From assembly GCA_019239895.1 (NCBI GenBank), contig JAFAZH010000015.1:1-64000 (forward strand): a stretch of 64,000 bases of DNA, read 5' to 3'. The notes beneath the pieces were generated by a model. The model had not been told where the DNA came from. It saw only the letters and a program-made list of their open reading frames with translations, and did no database searches. Positions 44,597 through 52,765 of the stretch are shown piece after piece; positions within the stretch are counted from its first letter, which is position 1, and every line of letters begins with the position of its first letter. Source of the stretch: Abditibacteriaceae bacterium. GTDB lineage: Bacteria > Armatimonadota > Abditibacteriia > Abditibacteriales > Abditibacteriaceae. Both the position numbers and the translations under genes were made by a program.

Positions 44597-44900
44597 GGCA
44601 ACATCTCCTTAACGCCTAAGATGCCTGACAATCGCTTTTGTCCATCGTACGCCGCTTGCCTAAGTTCTTGCTCATGGCTCTATGTCTTATGGCGCAGGGC
44701 CAACCTACTCGCCGGTTGCTTCCACGTTTTCATTTAGATGAAGCGAGCAGCGGGAAAGTTCGATTGTCTCGCAACACGGCATATAGATGCATATTTAACT
44801 TGATATAGCCGCAACAGTAATTTAAAGAAAGCTTCACCTGGGCTTAAAGTAGCGGACGCATAATGAACGGCGAATGTATATTTACAGGAGCCAAAAATTT
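44597..44900. other. Divergent promoter region
   Basis: The 304 bases lie between the leftward propeller gene and the rightward prepilin gene. A/T-rich tracts near 44790-44830 (CATATTTAACTTGATATAGC) could hold the prepilin promoter. The prepilin ribosome-binding site (ACAGGAG) is at 44884-44890. No gene or repeat is visible. Confidence 0.45.
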
Positions 44901-45875
44901 ATGCAGAAAGTGAAGCAGCAAAAACAAGTCTTAAAGCAGGTACAAAGAAAGCGTCTGCGCCGGGGGTTTACTCTCATCGAGCTATTAGTCGTCATTGCCA
45001 TCATTTCAATTCTGGCCGCTATTCTTTTCCCGGTATTTTCCCGTGCTCGTGAAAATGCGCGCCGCGCCTCCTGCCTGAGCAACTTGAAACAGATTGGTTT
45101 AGCTACTATGCAGTATGCGCAAGACTTTGATGAAAGACTTTATGCCCATCGTTATAACTCCGGCACGAACAGTAATCCCCTGCTACCGGCTAACGGTGGC
45201 CCGGCGCAAGGGGCATCTATTAGTGGTGGAGCGCGAGACAAAACTTTTTGGCCAACTCTACTGCAACCTTACACCAAGAACTATCAAGTCTTCGTTTGCC
45301 CTTCTAACCCCAATGGTTGGGTCATCTCTAACGATGATGGCATAAGTTGTAGTGGGCCTGGCTGTAGTGGTGTAGGCTATGGTGCAGAGAATAGCTATGG
45401 CCATAACGACGCCTGGCTCAGTCCGGCTGGCCCGTTTGCCGGGGGCGCTCCTGTCATCAGTGTTCATTTAGCAGGTCTGACGCGTCCCGCAAGCACCATT
45501 AACGTCGTGGACGCCACCTATTATGGAGCCGGGCCAGATACAACTAACGAGAGCGGTCTTCGCACGAACTATAAATCTACGGGTGGTGGCAGTTGCACGG
45601 GCGGTGCCAATGATTGCCCTGATGATACCTTTATGAACGCCCAAGGCAGTCAGTACGTCAGCTACTGGAAAAATATTGGCAACGCAAACTGGTCGTGGGG
45701 CGGTGGCACCCTTGATGCCGCTGGCGCGAAAGTCCTGCTGCCCCAACGTCACCTAGAAACCATCAACTGCTTGTTCGCTGACGGCCATGTTAAGTCCCTG
45801 CGTTGGGACAAAGTCGTTGGCGATATTTGTCTGTGGGCCACCGACATCAATGGCCCTCACAATTGTCCTGGTTAG
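44901..45875 (+). CDS. DUF1559-family prepilin-like protein
   Basis: ATG 44901 is chosen because ACAGGAG lies 10 bases before it; the result is 324 residues. A basic leader (residues 1-22) ends in RRG and is followed by [20 protein letters not shown], the type IV prepilin/pseudopilin processing site and helix. [19 protein letters not shown] and [17 protein letters not shown] continue the DUF1559 pattern, and the protein ends with the H-X9-DG motif [18 protein letters not shown]. It is cleaved and methylated by a prepilin peptidase (not in the window) and likely assembled in a type II secretion or pilus-like structure. Confidence 0.92.
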   Translation: MQKVKQQKQVLKQVQRKRLRRGFTLIELLVVIAIISILAAILFPVFSRARENARRASCLSNLKQIGLATMQYAQDFDERLYAHRYNSGTNSNPLLPANGGPAQGASISGGARDKTFWPTLLQPYTKNYQVFVCPSNPNGWVISNDDGISCSGPGCSGVGYGAENSYGHNDAWLSPAGPFAGGAPVISVHLAGLTRPASTINVVDATYYGAGPDTTNESGLRTNYKSTGGGSCTGGANDCPDDTFMNAQGSQYVSYWKNIGNANWSWGGGTLDAAGAKVLLPQRHLETINCLFADGHVKSLRWDKVVGDICLWATDINGPHNCPG

Positions 45876-45891
45876 TTAAAGTGAGAAGTTC

Positions 45892-46107
45892 ATGCGTCGA
45901 ATACCATCTCCTCAAAATGGTGGCACAGCAGTTGGCATGAAAGCTATCGTTGAAACCGATGATACCCAGGCAAGTAAGCAATCCATAGCTGGCTCGCTGA
46001 CAGCACGGTGGGCCGAAGGTTGGATAGAGAGGTTCCGACTTGATGCAGACAGTCTCAGTCCTGAAATAACAGCTTGCCCGTTAGCAGGCGTCAGATTCAG
46101 GGACTAA
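45892..46107 (+). CDS. Small hypothetical ORF behind the prepilin
   Basis: The 71-residue ORF begins 16 bases after the prepilin stop with a GAGAAG tract in front of ATG. The product (MRRIPSPQNGGTAVGMKAIV...) has no recognisable domain, signal or membrane segment. It may be a chance ORF; the only support is position and ribosome-binding site. Confidence 0.25.
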   Translation: MRRIPSPQNGGTAVGMKAIVETDDTQASKQSIAGSLTARWAEGWIERFRLDADSLSPEITACPLAGVRFRD

Positions 46108-46217
46108 AACTCTGTTTTGGGGATGGCCTGGCGGTGTTACCAGCACCCCAGGCCCGGCCAATCTGTTAAGTCAGATCAACAGGTATCAGTATAACTAGAC
46201 CTTGACCCAAGAACTAT

Positions 46218-46372
46218 GGCGAACATCAAACTAACCCGCCCCTAAAGGGAGCGGGGTGAACCACTGGTAAGCCCCTTGAATGGGGCTATGGGGTGTTCAC
46301 GACGCGGCGGTAGCCCCGTTCAGGGGGCTTTTGCCCTCAGCCCACTGCTTTAGCGGTGGGTCTCCCAAAGCC
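46218..46372. repeat. Cluster of GC-rich palindromes
   Basis: At least three hairpins in tandem: AGCCCCTTGAATGGGGCT near 46271, AGCCCCGTTCAGGGGGCT near 46312, and a third with GCCCACTGC/GCGGTGGG near 46338. The arrangement is typical of intergenic REP-like DNA. Confidence 0.6.
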
Positions 46373-46395
46373 AGACATTTTCCCGCTGAAAGCAG

Positions 46396-46430
46396 AAAGG
46401 GTATCAGCAGATTAATGCTGATACCCTTTT
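46396..46430. terminator. Hairpin terminator with 14-bp stem
   Basis: AAAGGGTATCAGCA and TGCTGATACCCTTT flank a six-base loop, with T-rich sequence at the right edge. It can stop transcription from the left; from the right it would end the DUF2277 transcript about 60 bases behind its stop. Confidence 0.75.
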
Positions 46431-46492
46431 ACAACTAAGCAGGCTTTATGTTCCGACTCTCGCACCTGCGCCACTGATGGCGGGGGATACAC

Positions 46493-46762
46493 TCACCTGT
46501 CAAACCTGCGAGCGGAGCGTGCCTTGGCTTTAACCACTTCTTCCTCCCTGTTCTTCGGTGCTGCATTGGATTGTAGCGACATGAGCAATTGACCTGATAC
46601 TCTGGCAATGTCCTCAACCGCTGCATTAAAGGCGGCTTCGTTCACCGCAGAGGGTTTGTTAAAGCCGCTAATCTTCCTGACGAATTGCAGTGACGCCGCG
46701 TGAATCTCTGCCTCGGTGACTGGCGGCTCAAAATTATACAGGGGTTTAATATTTCGACACAT
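46493..46762 (-). CDS. DUF2277 domain-containing protein
   Basis: The 89 residues match the small DUF2277 family over the whole length: MCRNIKPLYNFEPPVTEAEI, AASLQFVRKISGFNKPS, FNAAVEDIARVSGQLL and a basic end KAKARSARRFDR. Function is unknown, but its MCRNIK start with the cysteine at position 2 is conserved. It stands alone downstream of the VOC gene on the same strand. Confidence 0.88.
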   Translation of the reverse strand: MCRNIKPLYNFEPPVTEAEIHAASLQFVRKISGFNKPSAVNEAAFNAAVEDIARVSGQLLMSLQSNAAPKNREEEVVKAKARSARRFDR

Positions 46763-46822
46763 CGCGCTTTACCTCGAATAGCTCCTAGCGAGCCTCCATC
46801 CGTCCTTGTCCTGCACTGACTC

Positions 46823-47239
46823 TTATGCGTTCGTTTCTTGATTATAGAGAAGCAACCAGTTTATGCCAAATTTATCGGTCAGATGGCCAAAGGTTCCGCC
46901 CCAAAATGCGTCTCCCAAAGGGTGGATGATTTGTCCGCCCGCCGCGAGGTTGGAAAAGAAGGTTTTAATTTCTGCTTCGCTACTGCAATTGAGGCAAAGA
47001 GAAATGGCATTGCTCTCTACCACCCCATTTCTCATCATGTCAGAAGCCATCAGCACTAACCCATCTTTAGTTAAGCTGGAATGCACGATAGCCTGCCTCT
47101 CCGTAGCGGGCATTTGGTCTGCGATTGGCGAACCTTCAACTGTTTGCAGGGTGAGTTCTCCACCCAGACATTCCTTGTAGAATGTCATAACTTCACGGCA
47201 GTTGCCCTTGAAGTTCAAGTAAGCATTAATTTGTGTCAT
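46823..47239 (-). CDS. VOC-superfamily protein, PhnB-like
   Basis: The 138-residue protein reads INAYLNFKGNCREVMTFYKE, GGELTLQTVEGSP, MASDMM, ISLCLNCSSEAEIKTFFSNLAAGG and FWGGTFGHLTDKFGINWLLL. That is the standard 3-demethylubiquinone-methyltransferase-like/PhnB glyoxalase fold. Members bind small ligands, often without proven catalysis. A second PhnB-like gene and a PhnB-like relic lie at 50022-50703, grouped around the SRPBCC/ArsR genes. Confidence 0.85.
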   Translation of the reverse strand: MTQINAYLNFKGNCREVMTFYKECLGGELTLQTVEGSPIADQMPATERQAIVHSSLTKDGLVLMASDMMRNGVVESNAISLCLNCSSEAEIKTFFSNLAAGGQIIHPLGDAFWGGTFGHLTDKFGINWLLLYNQETNA

Positions 47240-47413
47240 GTTAATTTCGCTCCTGTTGGGTTGTTATTCAACTCAAGTTGCCACCTCTGTCGCTCTGCTT
47301 GGAATGGCAATGCCACTAATAGGTAGCAACTTGAGTTATTAAATTTTTGTGCGACGGTTGTTCTCTCGCCTTTTGCAATGACCATCAACATTGGGCTAAA
47401 GGCACTGCAAGAC

Positions 47414-48445
47414 TCAGGCACCGGCCAGGTATGCGGCGAGTTTGTTTAGCGTGCCGTTAAAGCCCTGCTCCATTGATTTGTGCCCGTCCACAAAGGTCTT
47501 GCGCTCCACTTCGGTCGCGGCATGGGGCACCGCTTGAATGATGAGAGTCGTTTTGCCAGCCTGCTCGATGAGCGTCATTCTGGTGAGCATTTCCATCGGC
47601 CAGGTCGGGTTGAGCGGGTGCCGGACGGCGTTGCCTGCCTCATCGGTAAAGGACACAATGGTGACGAGACGCTCTGGCTTAGCAATTTCAATATAGACCC
47701 ATTTGCCCCACATAGTATGGCCATCCGGGGAGCGCATACCATAATGGAAAGTGCCACCGGGACGCAGGTCTGCCTTGCAGGACAGCATGGTGAAATCTTT
47801 TGGCCCCCACCATTGCATGAGACGCTCCGACTCGGTAAACGCCTGCCACACGAGATCGCGCGGCGCATCAAAGACGCGAGTTATAAGAAACTCGCTGGCA
47901 GTCAACGCCGCCTGCTCAACCCCCGAAGCTCTCGCCAGGTGCGCCTCAAGCTTTTCAATGGACTGATTCCAGCCCGCTTCCATCCCCGCTAACCCTCCGG
48001 CGGCTGCGGGCGATGCCTTGAGTACAATGGCCTGTATCGTGACTTTGGTCTTGCCGTCCAGTTCGTCAAACGTGACGGTATTGCTTATTTCCAGGCCAGG
48101 AATGCCCGCTTCATCCTCAAAGGCCGTGGACGTGAAGACGATTCGCTCCGGTTCATCAATCTCGTGAAAGACGCCTCCCATTGGATATATGGTACCGTCA
48201 GGCCCCTGCATGTGAATACGGATAGCGCCACCAGATCGCACATCCAACTCGCAGACGGGGTTGGTAAAGCCTTTTGGCCCCCACCATTGCGCCACATGCT
48301 CCGGCTCAGTCCACAGCCTGAAAACCAGGTGGCGGGGCGCATCTAAAATGCGGGTAATAACGACTTCTTTTACGCTTGACGCAGGCTGCGCCAACGGGCA
48401 AGGTTCGGTGTCGGTGGTTTCGAGGCTAGGGTTGGCTGCTGTCAT
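47414..48445 (-). CDS. Tandem SRPBCC (AHSA1-type) protein
   Basis: The start is ATG 48443-48445 (MTAANPSLETT) after AGGAGCAG, giving 343 residues. It is a tandem fusion of two AHSA1 lipid/ligand-binding domains. The first covers residues ~25-165 (VITRILDAPRHLVFRLWTEP, WWGPKGFTNP). The second covers ~180-335 (LITRVFDAPRDLVWQAFTES, WWGPKDFTML). Single-domain members are usual. The gene overlaps the ArsR gene by 20 bases, so both are co-translated. It is the downstream effector of the left ArsR module. The ligand is unknown. Confidence 0.85.
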   Translation of the reverse strand: MTAANPSLETTDTEPCPLAQPASSVKEVVITRILDAPRHLVFRLWTEPEHVAQWWGPKGFTNPVCELDVRSGGAIRIHMQGPDGTIYPMGGVFHEIDEPERIVFTSTAFEDEAGIPGLEISNTVTFDELDGKTKVTIQAIVLKASPAAAGGLAGMEAGWNQSIEKLEAHLARASGVEQAALTASEFLITRVFDAPRDLVWQAFTESERLMQWWGPKDFTMLSCKADLRPGGTFHYGMRSPDGHTMWGKWVYIEIAKPERLVTIVSFTDEAGNAVRHPLNPTWPMEMLTRMTLIEQAGKTTLIIQAVPHAATEVERKTFVDGHKSMEQGFNGTLNKLAAYLAGA

Positions 48446-48779
48446 TTTTCTGCTCCTGTGTTTGTATTTCGCGGAGGTAATCCTCCAGGCGATCCATGCT
48501 CTCATCCCAAAACTGACGGTATTGCTCCACCCAATCGGCAATGTCGTGGAGTGGCTTCGCTTCGAGACGACAGGGTCGCCACTGGGCATGGCGACTCCGC
48601 GTAATCAAGCCCGCCTGTTCCAACACTTTGAGGTGCTTGGTTATGGCAGGCAGAGTCATCTCGAATGGCTCAGCCAGTTCCTTGACCGATGCTTCACCAG
48701 AGGCGAGGCGCGCGAGAATCGCCCGGCGAGTGGGATCGGCAAGAGCCGCAAAAATAGTACTGAGTTGATCGGTCTCCAT
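48426..48779 (-). CDS. ArsR-family winged-helix regulator (left module)
   Basis: The 117-residue protein reads LSTIFAALADPTRRAILARL, SVKELAEPFEMTLPAITKHL and KVLEQAGLITRSRHAQWRPC. This is the ArsR subgroup that is paired with SRPBCC genes. No CxC metal site is visible, so it is not an arsenic sensor of the classic type. It is about 75% identical by eye to the regulator at 49046, and both promoters carry the same palindrome. It likely represses its own operon. Confidence 0.9.
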   Translation of the reverse strand: METDQLSTIFAALADPTRRAILARLASGEASVKELAEPFEMTLPAITKHLKVLEQAGLITRSRHAQWRPCRLEAKPLHDIADWVEQYRQFWDESMDRLEDYLREIQTQEQKNDSSQP

Positions 48780-48794
48780 CTTATTTTACCTACT

Positions 48795-48806
48795 GGTTAA
48801 TTAACC
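48795..48806. promoter_or_regulatory. Palindromic operator of the left ArsR module
   Basis: GGTTAATTAACC, a perfect 12-base palindrome, lies just downstream of the minus-strand -10 element and 16 bases before the start codon. The identical palindrome occurs at 49006-49017 in front of the second ArsR gene. Confidence 0.75.
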
Positions 48807-48813
48807 AATAAGT

Positions 48814-48842
48814 AAATTAATATATTCTCTAATGCTTGTCAA
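48814..48842 (-). promoter_or_regulatory. Promoter of the left ArsR-SRPBCC module
   Basis: On the minus strand a perfect -35 TTGACA (48837-48842) is followed after 17 bases by TAATTT (48814-48819). The operator palindrome lies immediately behind it, consistent with repression by blocking. Confidence 0.65.
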
Positions 48843-48968
48843 GGGTAAAAAGGTTTTATTTTTCTGTGATAACCGTTTTACCGCCATGAAACGCTTCATC
48901 TAACAAATCGATAGGAACCCCGATTTCGACTCGACCCCAACGCACCGAAAAAATCTCGCCTCAAGCCC

Positions 48969-48996
48969 TTGGCGGTGCCTATCGTCGTGCTATAAT
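48969..48996 (+). promoter_or_regulatory. Promoter of the right ArsR-SRPBCC module
   Basis: TTGGCG (48969-48974) and a perfect TATAAT (48991-48996) are separated by 16 bases. The operator palindromes begin ten bases further on. Confidence 0.65.
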
Positions 48997-49005
48997 TAAT
49001 CTATC

Positions 49006-49025
49006 GGTTAATTAACCTATAGGTT
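49006..49025. promoter_or_regulatory. Double palindromic operator of the right ArsR module
   Basis: GGTTAATTAACC (49006-49017) overlaps AACCTATAGGTT (49014-49025). The first is identical to the operator of the divergent module. Both lie between the -10 element and an AAGGAGG ribosome-binding site (about 49030-49036). Confidence 0.75.
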
Positions 49026-49045
49026 ATATAAGGAGGTTCGACACG

Positions 49046-49423
49046 ATGTCCGCCGATCAAATCAGTGTCACGTTTGCGGCTTTAGCCGACCCGACCCGAC
49101 GCGCCATTCTGGAACGGCTGGCAATGGGCGAAGCCCCAGTGAAGGAGTTGTCGGTGCCGTTCGAGATGAGCCAGCCAGCCATCACCAAGCACCTCAAAGT
49201 TTTGGAGCACGCTGGTCTGATTTCGCGCAGCCGCGAAGCACAGTGGCGTCCCTGCAAGTTGGAAGCGAAGCCGCTGCAAGACGCTTCCGCCTGGATCGAG
49301 CAGTATCGCCAGTTCTGGGATGAAAGTTTTGACCGCCTGGACGATTACCTCAAGGAACTTCAAAGCGAAGAAGCCACAAGCAAGGAGAAAAAAGATGGTC
49401 GCAGCACCCGAAAACGTCGCTAA
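49046..49423 (+). CDS. ArsR-family winged-helix regulator (right module)
   Basis: The 125 residues run ISVTFAALADPTRRAILERL, VKELSVPFEMSQPAITKHLK and VLEHAGLISRSREAQWRPCK, then a helical end. It is a close paralogue of the divergent regulator 266 bases to the left. The lack of metal-binding cysteines and the following SRPBCC gene (29-base overlap) match the widespread ArsR-SRPBCC pair. It probably binds the palindromes at 49006-49025 and perhaps also 48795-48806. Confidence 0.9.
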   Translation: MSADQISVTFAALADPTRRAILERLAMGEAPVKELSVPFEMSQPAITKHLKVLEHAGLISRSREAQWRPCKLEAKPLQDASAWIEQYRQFWDESFDRLDDYLKELQSEEATSKEKKDGRSTRKRR

Positions 49424-49880
49424 GCCGACGGCGCAAGAACTCGTTATCACGCGCGCTTTCGAGGCACCACGCGCCCTGGTTTGGAAAGCGTGGACACAGC
49501 GCGAGCATTTATTGCGCTGGTCATGTCCCAAAGATTTCATCGTGCTTTTCAGCGAAAGCGATTTGCGTGCTGGCGGTGGTTGGCGCGTGGGAATGCGCTC
49601 GCCCGAAGGACGGGAATACGTCATGTTTGGCAAATACCGCAAGATCATAGAGCCGGAGCGACTGGTGTTCACACACAATTGGGAAGAAGATGAAATCCAT
49701 GACGGCCACGAAACCCTCGTCACAGTGCAACTCGAAGAAAAGGCTGGGCGCACAATTATGATGTTCACGCAATCGAATCTAGCGACAGCTTCGTCGCGTG
49801 ATGGACACGCCGAAGGCTGGAGTGGCGCCTTCGACCTCCTCAACAATTATCTGCACGAATTGCAAAACGCAAAAGGATAA
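49395..49880 (+). CDS. SRPBCC (AHSA1-type) protein
   Basis: ATG 49395 behind CAAGGAG gives 161 residues: ELVITRAFEAPRALVWKAWT, then CPKDFIVLFSESDLRAGGGW, RSPEGREYVMFGKYRKIIEP and GWSGAFDLLNNYLHEL. It is one AHSA1 domain of normal length. The gene overlaps the ArsR gene and is its effector. The usual WWGP is changed to RWSCPKDF. Confidence 0.88.
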   Translation: MVAAPENVAKPTAQELVITRAFEAPRALVWKAWTQREHLLRWSCPKDFIVLFSESDLRAGGGWRVGMRSPEGREYVMFGKYRKIIEPERLVFTHNWEEDEIHDGHETLVTVQLEEKAGRTIMMFTQSNLATASSRDGHAEGWSGAFDLLNNYLHELQNAKG

Positions 49881-50021
49881 CGCTATAAACGCTCATCCAG
49901 ACGATCTATGATGCCCGCGACTGGCACTCCTCAAGACCCCTCAGTCCAGAGTACTTTGGAGCCAATAACCACCGCCGCATGAGTACTCATGTGGCACCGA
50001 TGCTTAACAAAAGGAATTTTC

Positions 50022-50522
50022 ATGTCTAAGATTACGCCGTTTTTATGGTTCGACCACCAGGCAGAAGAAGCGATGCTTTTCTATTGTTCGATCTTTCCCA
50101 ATTCAAAGGCTGGCGAAGTCACGCGCAGCGGCATGGGCGTGGGCGGGCCACCACCTGCGGGAAACGTCACGTCAGTGACGTTTGAACTGGACGGGCAACC
50201 ATTCATAGCCTTCAATGGCGGCCCGGAATTCAAGTTTTCACCGGCGATTTCTTTCTTCGTCAAGTGCCAAACGCAAGACGAAGTGAACGAGCTTTGGGAA
50301 AAGCTGTCACAGGGCGGTCAAGAAGGACAGTGCGGCTGGCTACGCGACCAATTCGGCGTATGGTGGCAGATCATCCCCGACGCGCTGGGGCAAATGCTGC
50401 AAGACCCCGACAAAGACAAAGCGCAAAACGTCATGCAAGCGATGCTGCAAATGGAAAAAATTGACATCGGAACTCTGCGGGCAGCTTATGATGCGGAGAC
50501 TCCTGCCGCCAAAACGTCTTGA
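50022..50522 (+). CDS. VOC-superfamily protein, PhnB-like
   Basis: The start ATG 50022 ([20 protein letters not shown]) gives 166 residues with the family marks [52 protein letters not shown] and [15 protein letters not shown]. The Q--CGWL-D-FGVWWQI pattern is diagnostic of PhnB-like VOC proteins. It follows the right ArsR-SRPBCC module by about 140 bases; such genes are commonly neighbours. Weak ribosome-binding site (AGGAATTTTC). Confidence 0.88.
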   Translation: MSKITPFLWFDHQAEEAMLFYCSIFPNSKAGEVTRSGMGVGGPPPAGNVTSVTFELDGQPFIAFNGGPEFKFSPAISFFVKCQTQDEVNELWEKLSQGGQEGQCGWLRDQFGVWWQIIPDALGQMLQDPDKDKAQNVMQAMLQMEKIDIGTLRAAYDAETPAAKTS

Positions 50523-50703
50523 CGCGAGTACTCACCTTACCAGAGGTTCTTCGTTGATGCTCAACGTGGCCAACGATGCTGCGGCGAAGCGTTTATTCGA
50601 CCTGCTGACCACCAGTGGCCAGGTTCCTAGGCCGCTGACGCCAATGTTCTGGGCATCAAGTTTCGGCAGGTCGCCAATAAGTTCGGCGTGTCGTAGATGG
50701 TGA
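50523..50703 (+). pseudogene. Relic of another PhnB-like gene
   Basis: Shortly behind the intact gene one frame reads LNVANDAAAKRLFDLLTTSG and QVPRPLTPMFWA, the second half of a PhnB-like domain. A shift into another frame then gives GIKFRQVANKFGVS, which ends at a stop where Trp is expected. The first half is missing. It is evidently a decayed duplicate. Confidence 0.55.
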
Positions 50704-50729
50704 TGGTGGCATAGTAAAAACTTTCAGGG

Positions 50730-50775
50730 GACAAAGGGCACAAGGGGTTGTAGCAACCCTCTTGTGCCCTTTGTC
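50730..50775. terminator. Strong hairpin, 15-bp outer stem plus 5-bp inner stem
   Basis: GACAAAGGGCACAAG (50730-50744) pairs with CTTGTGCCCTTTGTC (50761-50775), and GGTTG pairs with CAACC inside. It lies between the relic and the next rightward gene and should end the preceding transcript. Confidence 0.75.
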
Positions 50776-50831
50776 GTTTCATCTTTAAGGCTTACAGCAA
50801 CTTGCAGCCTCTCGTTAGACTCTAATTCGTC

Positions 50832-51779
50832 ATGGATTTATCACCACAGGAACTATTGCCACACTTGCGCATGATGCTGCTCATTCGCCGCTTTGAAGAG
50901 CGTTTGGATGAGCTATTTGCATCGGGCTTAATTAAAGGCACTTCGCATCTTTATGCCGGGCAGGAAGCGGTCGCGGTTGGCCTCTGTTCGGTTCTCACCC
51001 ACCAGGATTACATTACCTCAACGCATCGTGGACACGGGCACTTTTTAGCCAAGGGTGGCGATGCAAAAGCTCTTATGGCTGAACTGTTCGGCAAAGTCAC
51101 TGGCCCGTCTAAGGGGCGCGGCGGCAGTCAGCACGTTGCGGATTACCGCGTTGGCTTTCTCGGTTCCAATGGCATTACAGCGGGTGGCCTGCCTATCGCT
51201 ACAGGGGCCGCGCTTGCCATTCATCTGCGCCAGGAAAAGAACTGTGTGATCTCATTTTTTGGAGAAGGCGGCTCAAATCAGGGCACTTTTCACGAAAGCA
51301 TCAATATGGCCGCCATCTGGCGTTTGCCGATTCTTTATGTCTGTGAAAACAACCTTTATGCTATGAGCACGCGCTACGATGAAGCGTTTGCCACCCCGAC
51401 CATTGCCGCTCGTGCGGCGGGCTATGGCATCCCCGGTGAAGTGGTGGATGGCACCGACTTCTTTGCCGTGCGTGCCGCTGGTGAGCGTGCCGTCCAGCGT
51501 GCGCGTCAAGGCGAGGGGCCAACTCTCCTCGAAATGCAAACCTACCGCTACTATGGCCATAGCAAGAGTGACAAGCGTGAATATCGCACCCGCGAAGAAG
51601 AAGCCGAGTGGCAGAGCCGTGATTGCATTGAAAAGCTGCGCCTGTCAATGCACTTCAGTGATGAGAGCCTGCACGCTCTGGATGCAGAAGTCCTGCATGA
51701 AGTGGACGAAGCGGTTGAATTTGCCATGCAATCACCAGAACCGGCGGTAGAAGAGTGGGAAGACGTGGTTTATGCGTAA
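50832..51779 (+). CDS. Thiamine-diphosphate-dependent dehydrogenase E1 component, alpha subunit
   Basis: The 315-residue protein has the E1-alpha marks SPQELLPHLRMMLLIRRFEE, GQEAVAVG, STHRGHGHFLAKG and the ThDP/Mg motif GEGGSNQGTFHESINMAAIW ending in ENN. TYRYYGHSKSD with the phosphorylation-loop region follows. It resembles the pyruvate/acetoin dehydrogenase alpha subunits (PdhA/AcoA). The beta subunit, which normally follows directly, is absent; a tyrosine-phosphatase-like gene comes next. The lipoyl/E3-binding protein at 21198 is the only other component in the window. Confidence 0.88.
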   Translation: MDLSPQELLPHLRMMLLIRRFEERLDELFASGLIKGTSHLYAGQEAVAVGLCSVLTHQDYITSTHRGHGHFLAKGGDAKALMAELFGKVTGPSKGRGGSQHVADYRVGFLGSNGITAGGLPIATGAALAIHLRQEKNCVISFFGEGGSNQGTFHESINMAAIWRLPILYVCENNLYAMSTRYDEAFATPTIAARAAGYGIPGEVVDGTDFFAVRAAGERAVQRARQGEGPTLLEMQTYRYYGHSKSDKREYRTREEEAEWQSRDCIEKLRLSMHFSDESLHALDAEVLHEVDEAVEFAMQSPEPAVEEWEDVVYA

Positions 51780-51781
51780 GG

Positions 51782-51940
51782 GAGGAACCTCTCCCCTGTC
51801 CCCTCGCCGAAGCGGCGAGGGGGACACAGGATAACGATATCGCAACAACTCACGGTGCAGAAGATGCAAGATGAGATTAATCCGACACTTTGCCTCAGAC
51901 ACCCCCTTCCCGTGCCGGGAAGGGGGACGGGGGGTTAGGT
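51782..51940. repeat. GC-rich intergenic repeat, inverted partner of 54905-55065
   Basis: It contains two hairpins, CCCTCGCCGAAGCGGCGAGGG and CCCCCTTCCCGTGCCGGGAAGG, and between them the string GGTGCAGAAGATGCAAGATGAG. The same modules occur in reverse at 54905-55065 (CTTGCATCTTCTGCACC). The two copies flank the phosphatase and gpmI genes. Confidence 0.7.
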
Positions 51941-51978
51941 CGCCTCGTTGACCGCACCGGCCTAAGTCACTAAACTGA

Positions 51979-52647
51979 GTGATTATGCTGGGGTGGTTTC
52001 CGTTTCGGATGCGCGGGCGGCGCAGGCGCTCGCCTTTTAACAATTTGGGGCCGGGAGGCTTGACCTGTGGTCAGGTCACGGCCCACCTTTTCGTGGGCGG
52101 TGAGCTTGGCCCCAACGATTGGCACGCGCTCCAGCAGGCGGGGGTGTCCATGCTGATTAACCTCCAACAAGAGCAGCAGGACGTATTCGATGAAAGCGAG
52201 CGGGTGGAAGGCTATCTCTGGCTGCCCGCCCCCGACGGTTTAGCCCCGACATTAGAGCAACTGGCAATGGGCGTTGAGTTCATCAAGGGGGCCGAAGAGA
52301 TCAACCGCAGCGTTTTTGTGCATTGCAAGGCGGGTCAGGGTCGCGCTCCCCTGCTGTGCGCCTGCTACCTCATCAGCCAGGGCATGAGCCACATGGATGC
52401 CATTGCCGCCGTGCGCAAAGCCCGACCCCAAACCATGCTAACCCCGGAGCAAGGCGTGCGCCTGCGCGAATTTGCAGCGGCACTGGCGCATGTTGCCCCA
52501 GTGCAAAACATTAATCCCTTAGCACCGATTACCCATGCTAATGGTGCTTCTAACGGGGCCGTCCACGCCAACGGGCACAGCGAAGAGGCCAATGGCACTG
52601 CGGTTCCGGGGCCACAACCCAACCTCTCCTCCACAGCGTATGAATAA
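51979..52647 (+). CDS. Dual-specificity protein phosphatase family protein
   Basis: The protein has 222 residues from GTG 51979; ATG 51985 is an alternative. The cysteine phosphatase loop is VHCKAGQGRAP with the HC-X5-R arrangement. Preceding strands ISMLINLQQE-like and a WLPAPDG segment carry the general-acid region, and the helix AIAAVRKARPQTML follows. These are the marks of the DSP/PTP-like family (DUSP23/MTMR-like tyrosine phosphatases). The N-terminal basic stretch and the Asn/Gly-rich C-terminal 45 residues are low-complexity. Substrate unknown. Confidence 0.8.
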   Translation: MIMLGWFPFRMRGRRRRSPFNNLGPGGLTCGQVTAHLFVGGELGPNDWHALQQAGVSMLINLQQEQQDVFDESERVEGYLWLPAPDGLAPTLEQLAMGVEFIKGAEEINRSVFVHCKAGQGRAPLLCACYLISQGMSHMDAIAAVRKARPQTMLTPEQGVRLREFAAALAHVAPVQNINPLAPITHANGASNGAVHANGHSEEANGTAVPGPQPNLSSTAYE

Positions 52648-52765
52648 TACGACTGATTAACAAAGCTTAAACCCCACTTTCCTCGACGGATGCTCCTCTG
52701 TGATGTATCATTGCTAAGGTTCTCTTGTTACAGAACCCATTGTTTTTAATCTGGAGATTTCGCTC

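Larger units (their letters stand above)
46108..46492. other. Intergenic region with GC-rich hairpins
   Basis: The region contains a group of short hairpins at 46218-46372 (AGCCCCTTGAATGGGGCT, AGCCCCGTTCAGGGGGCT and a CAGCCCACTGCTTTAGCGGT unit) and a terminator at 46396-46430. No gene is supported. It belongs to the intergenic repeat set of this genome. Confidence 0.55.
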
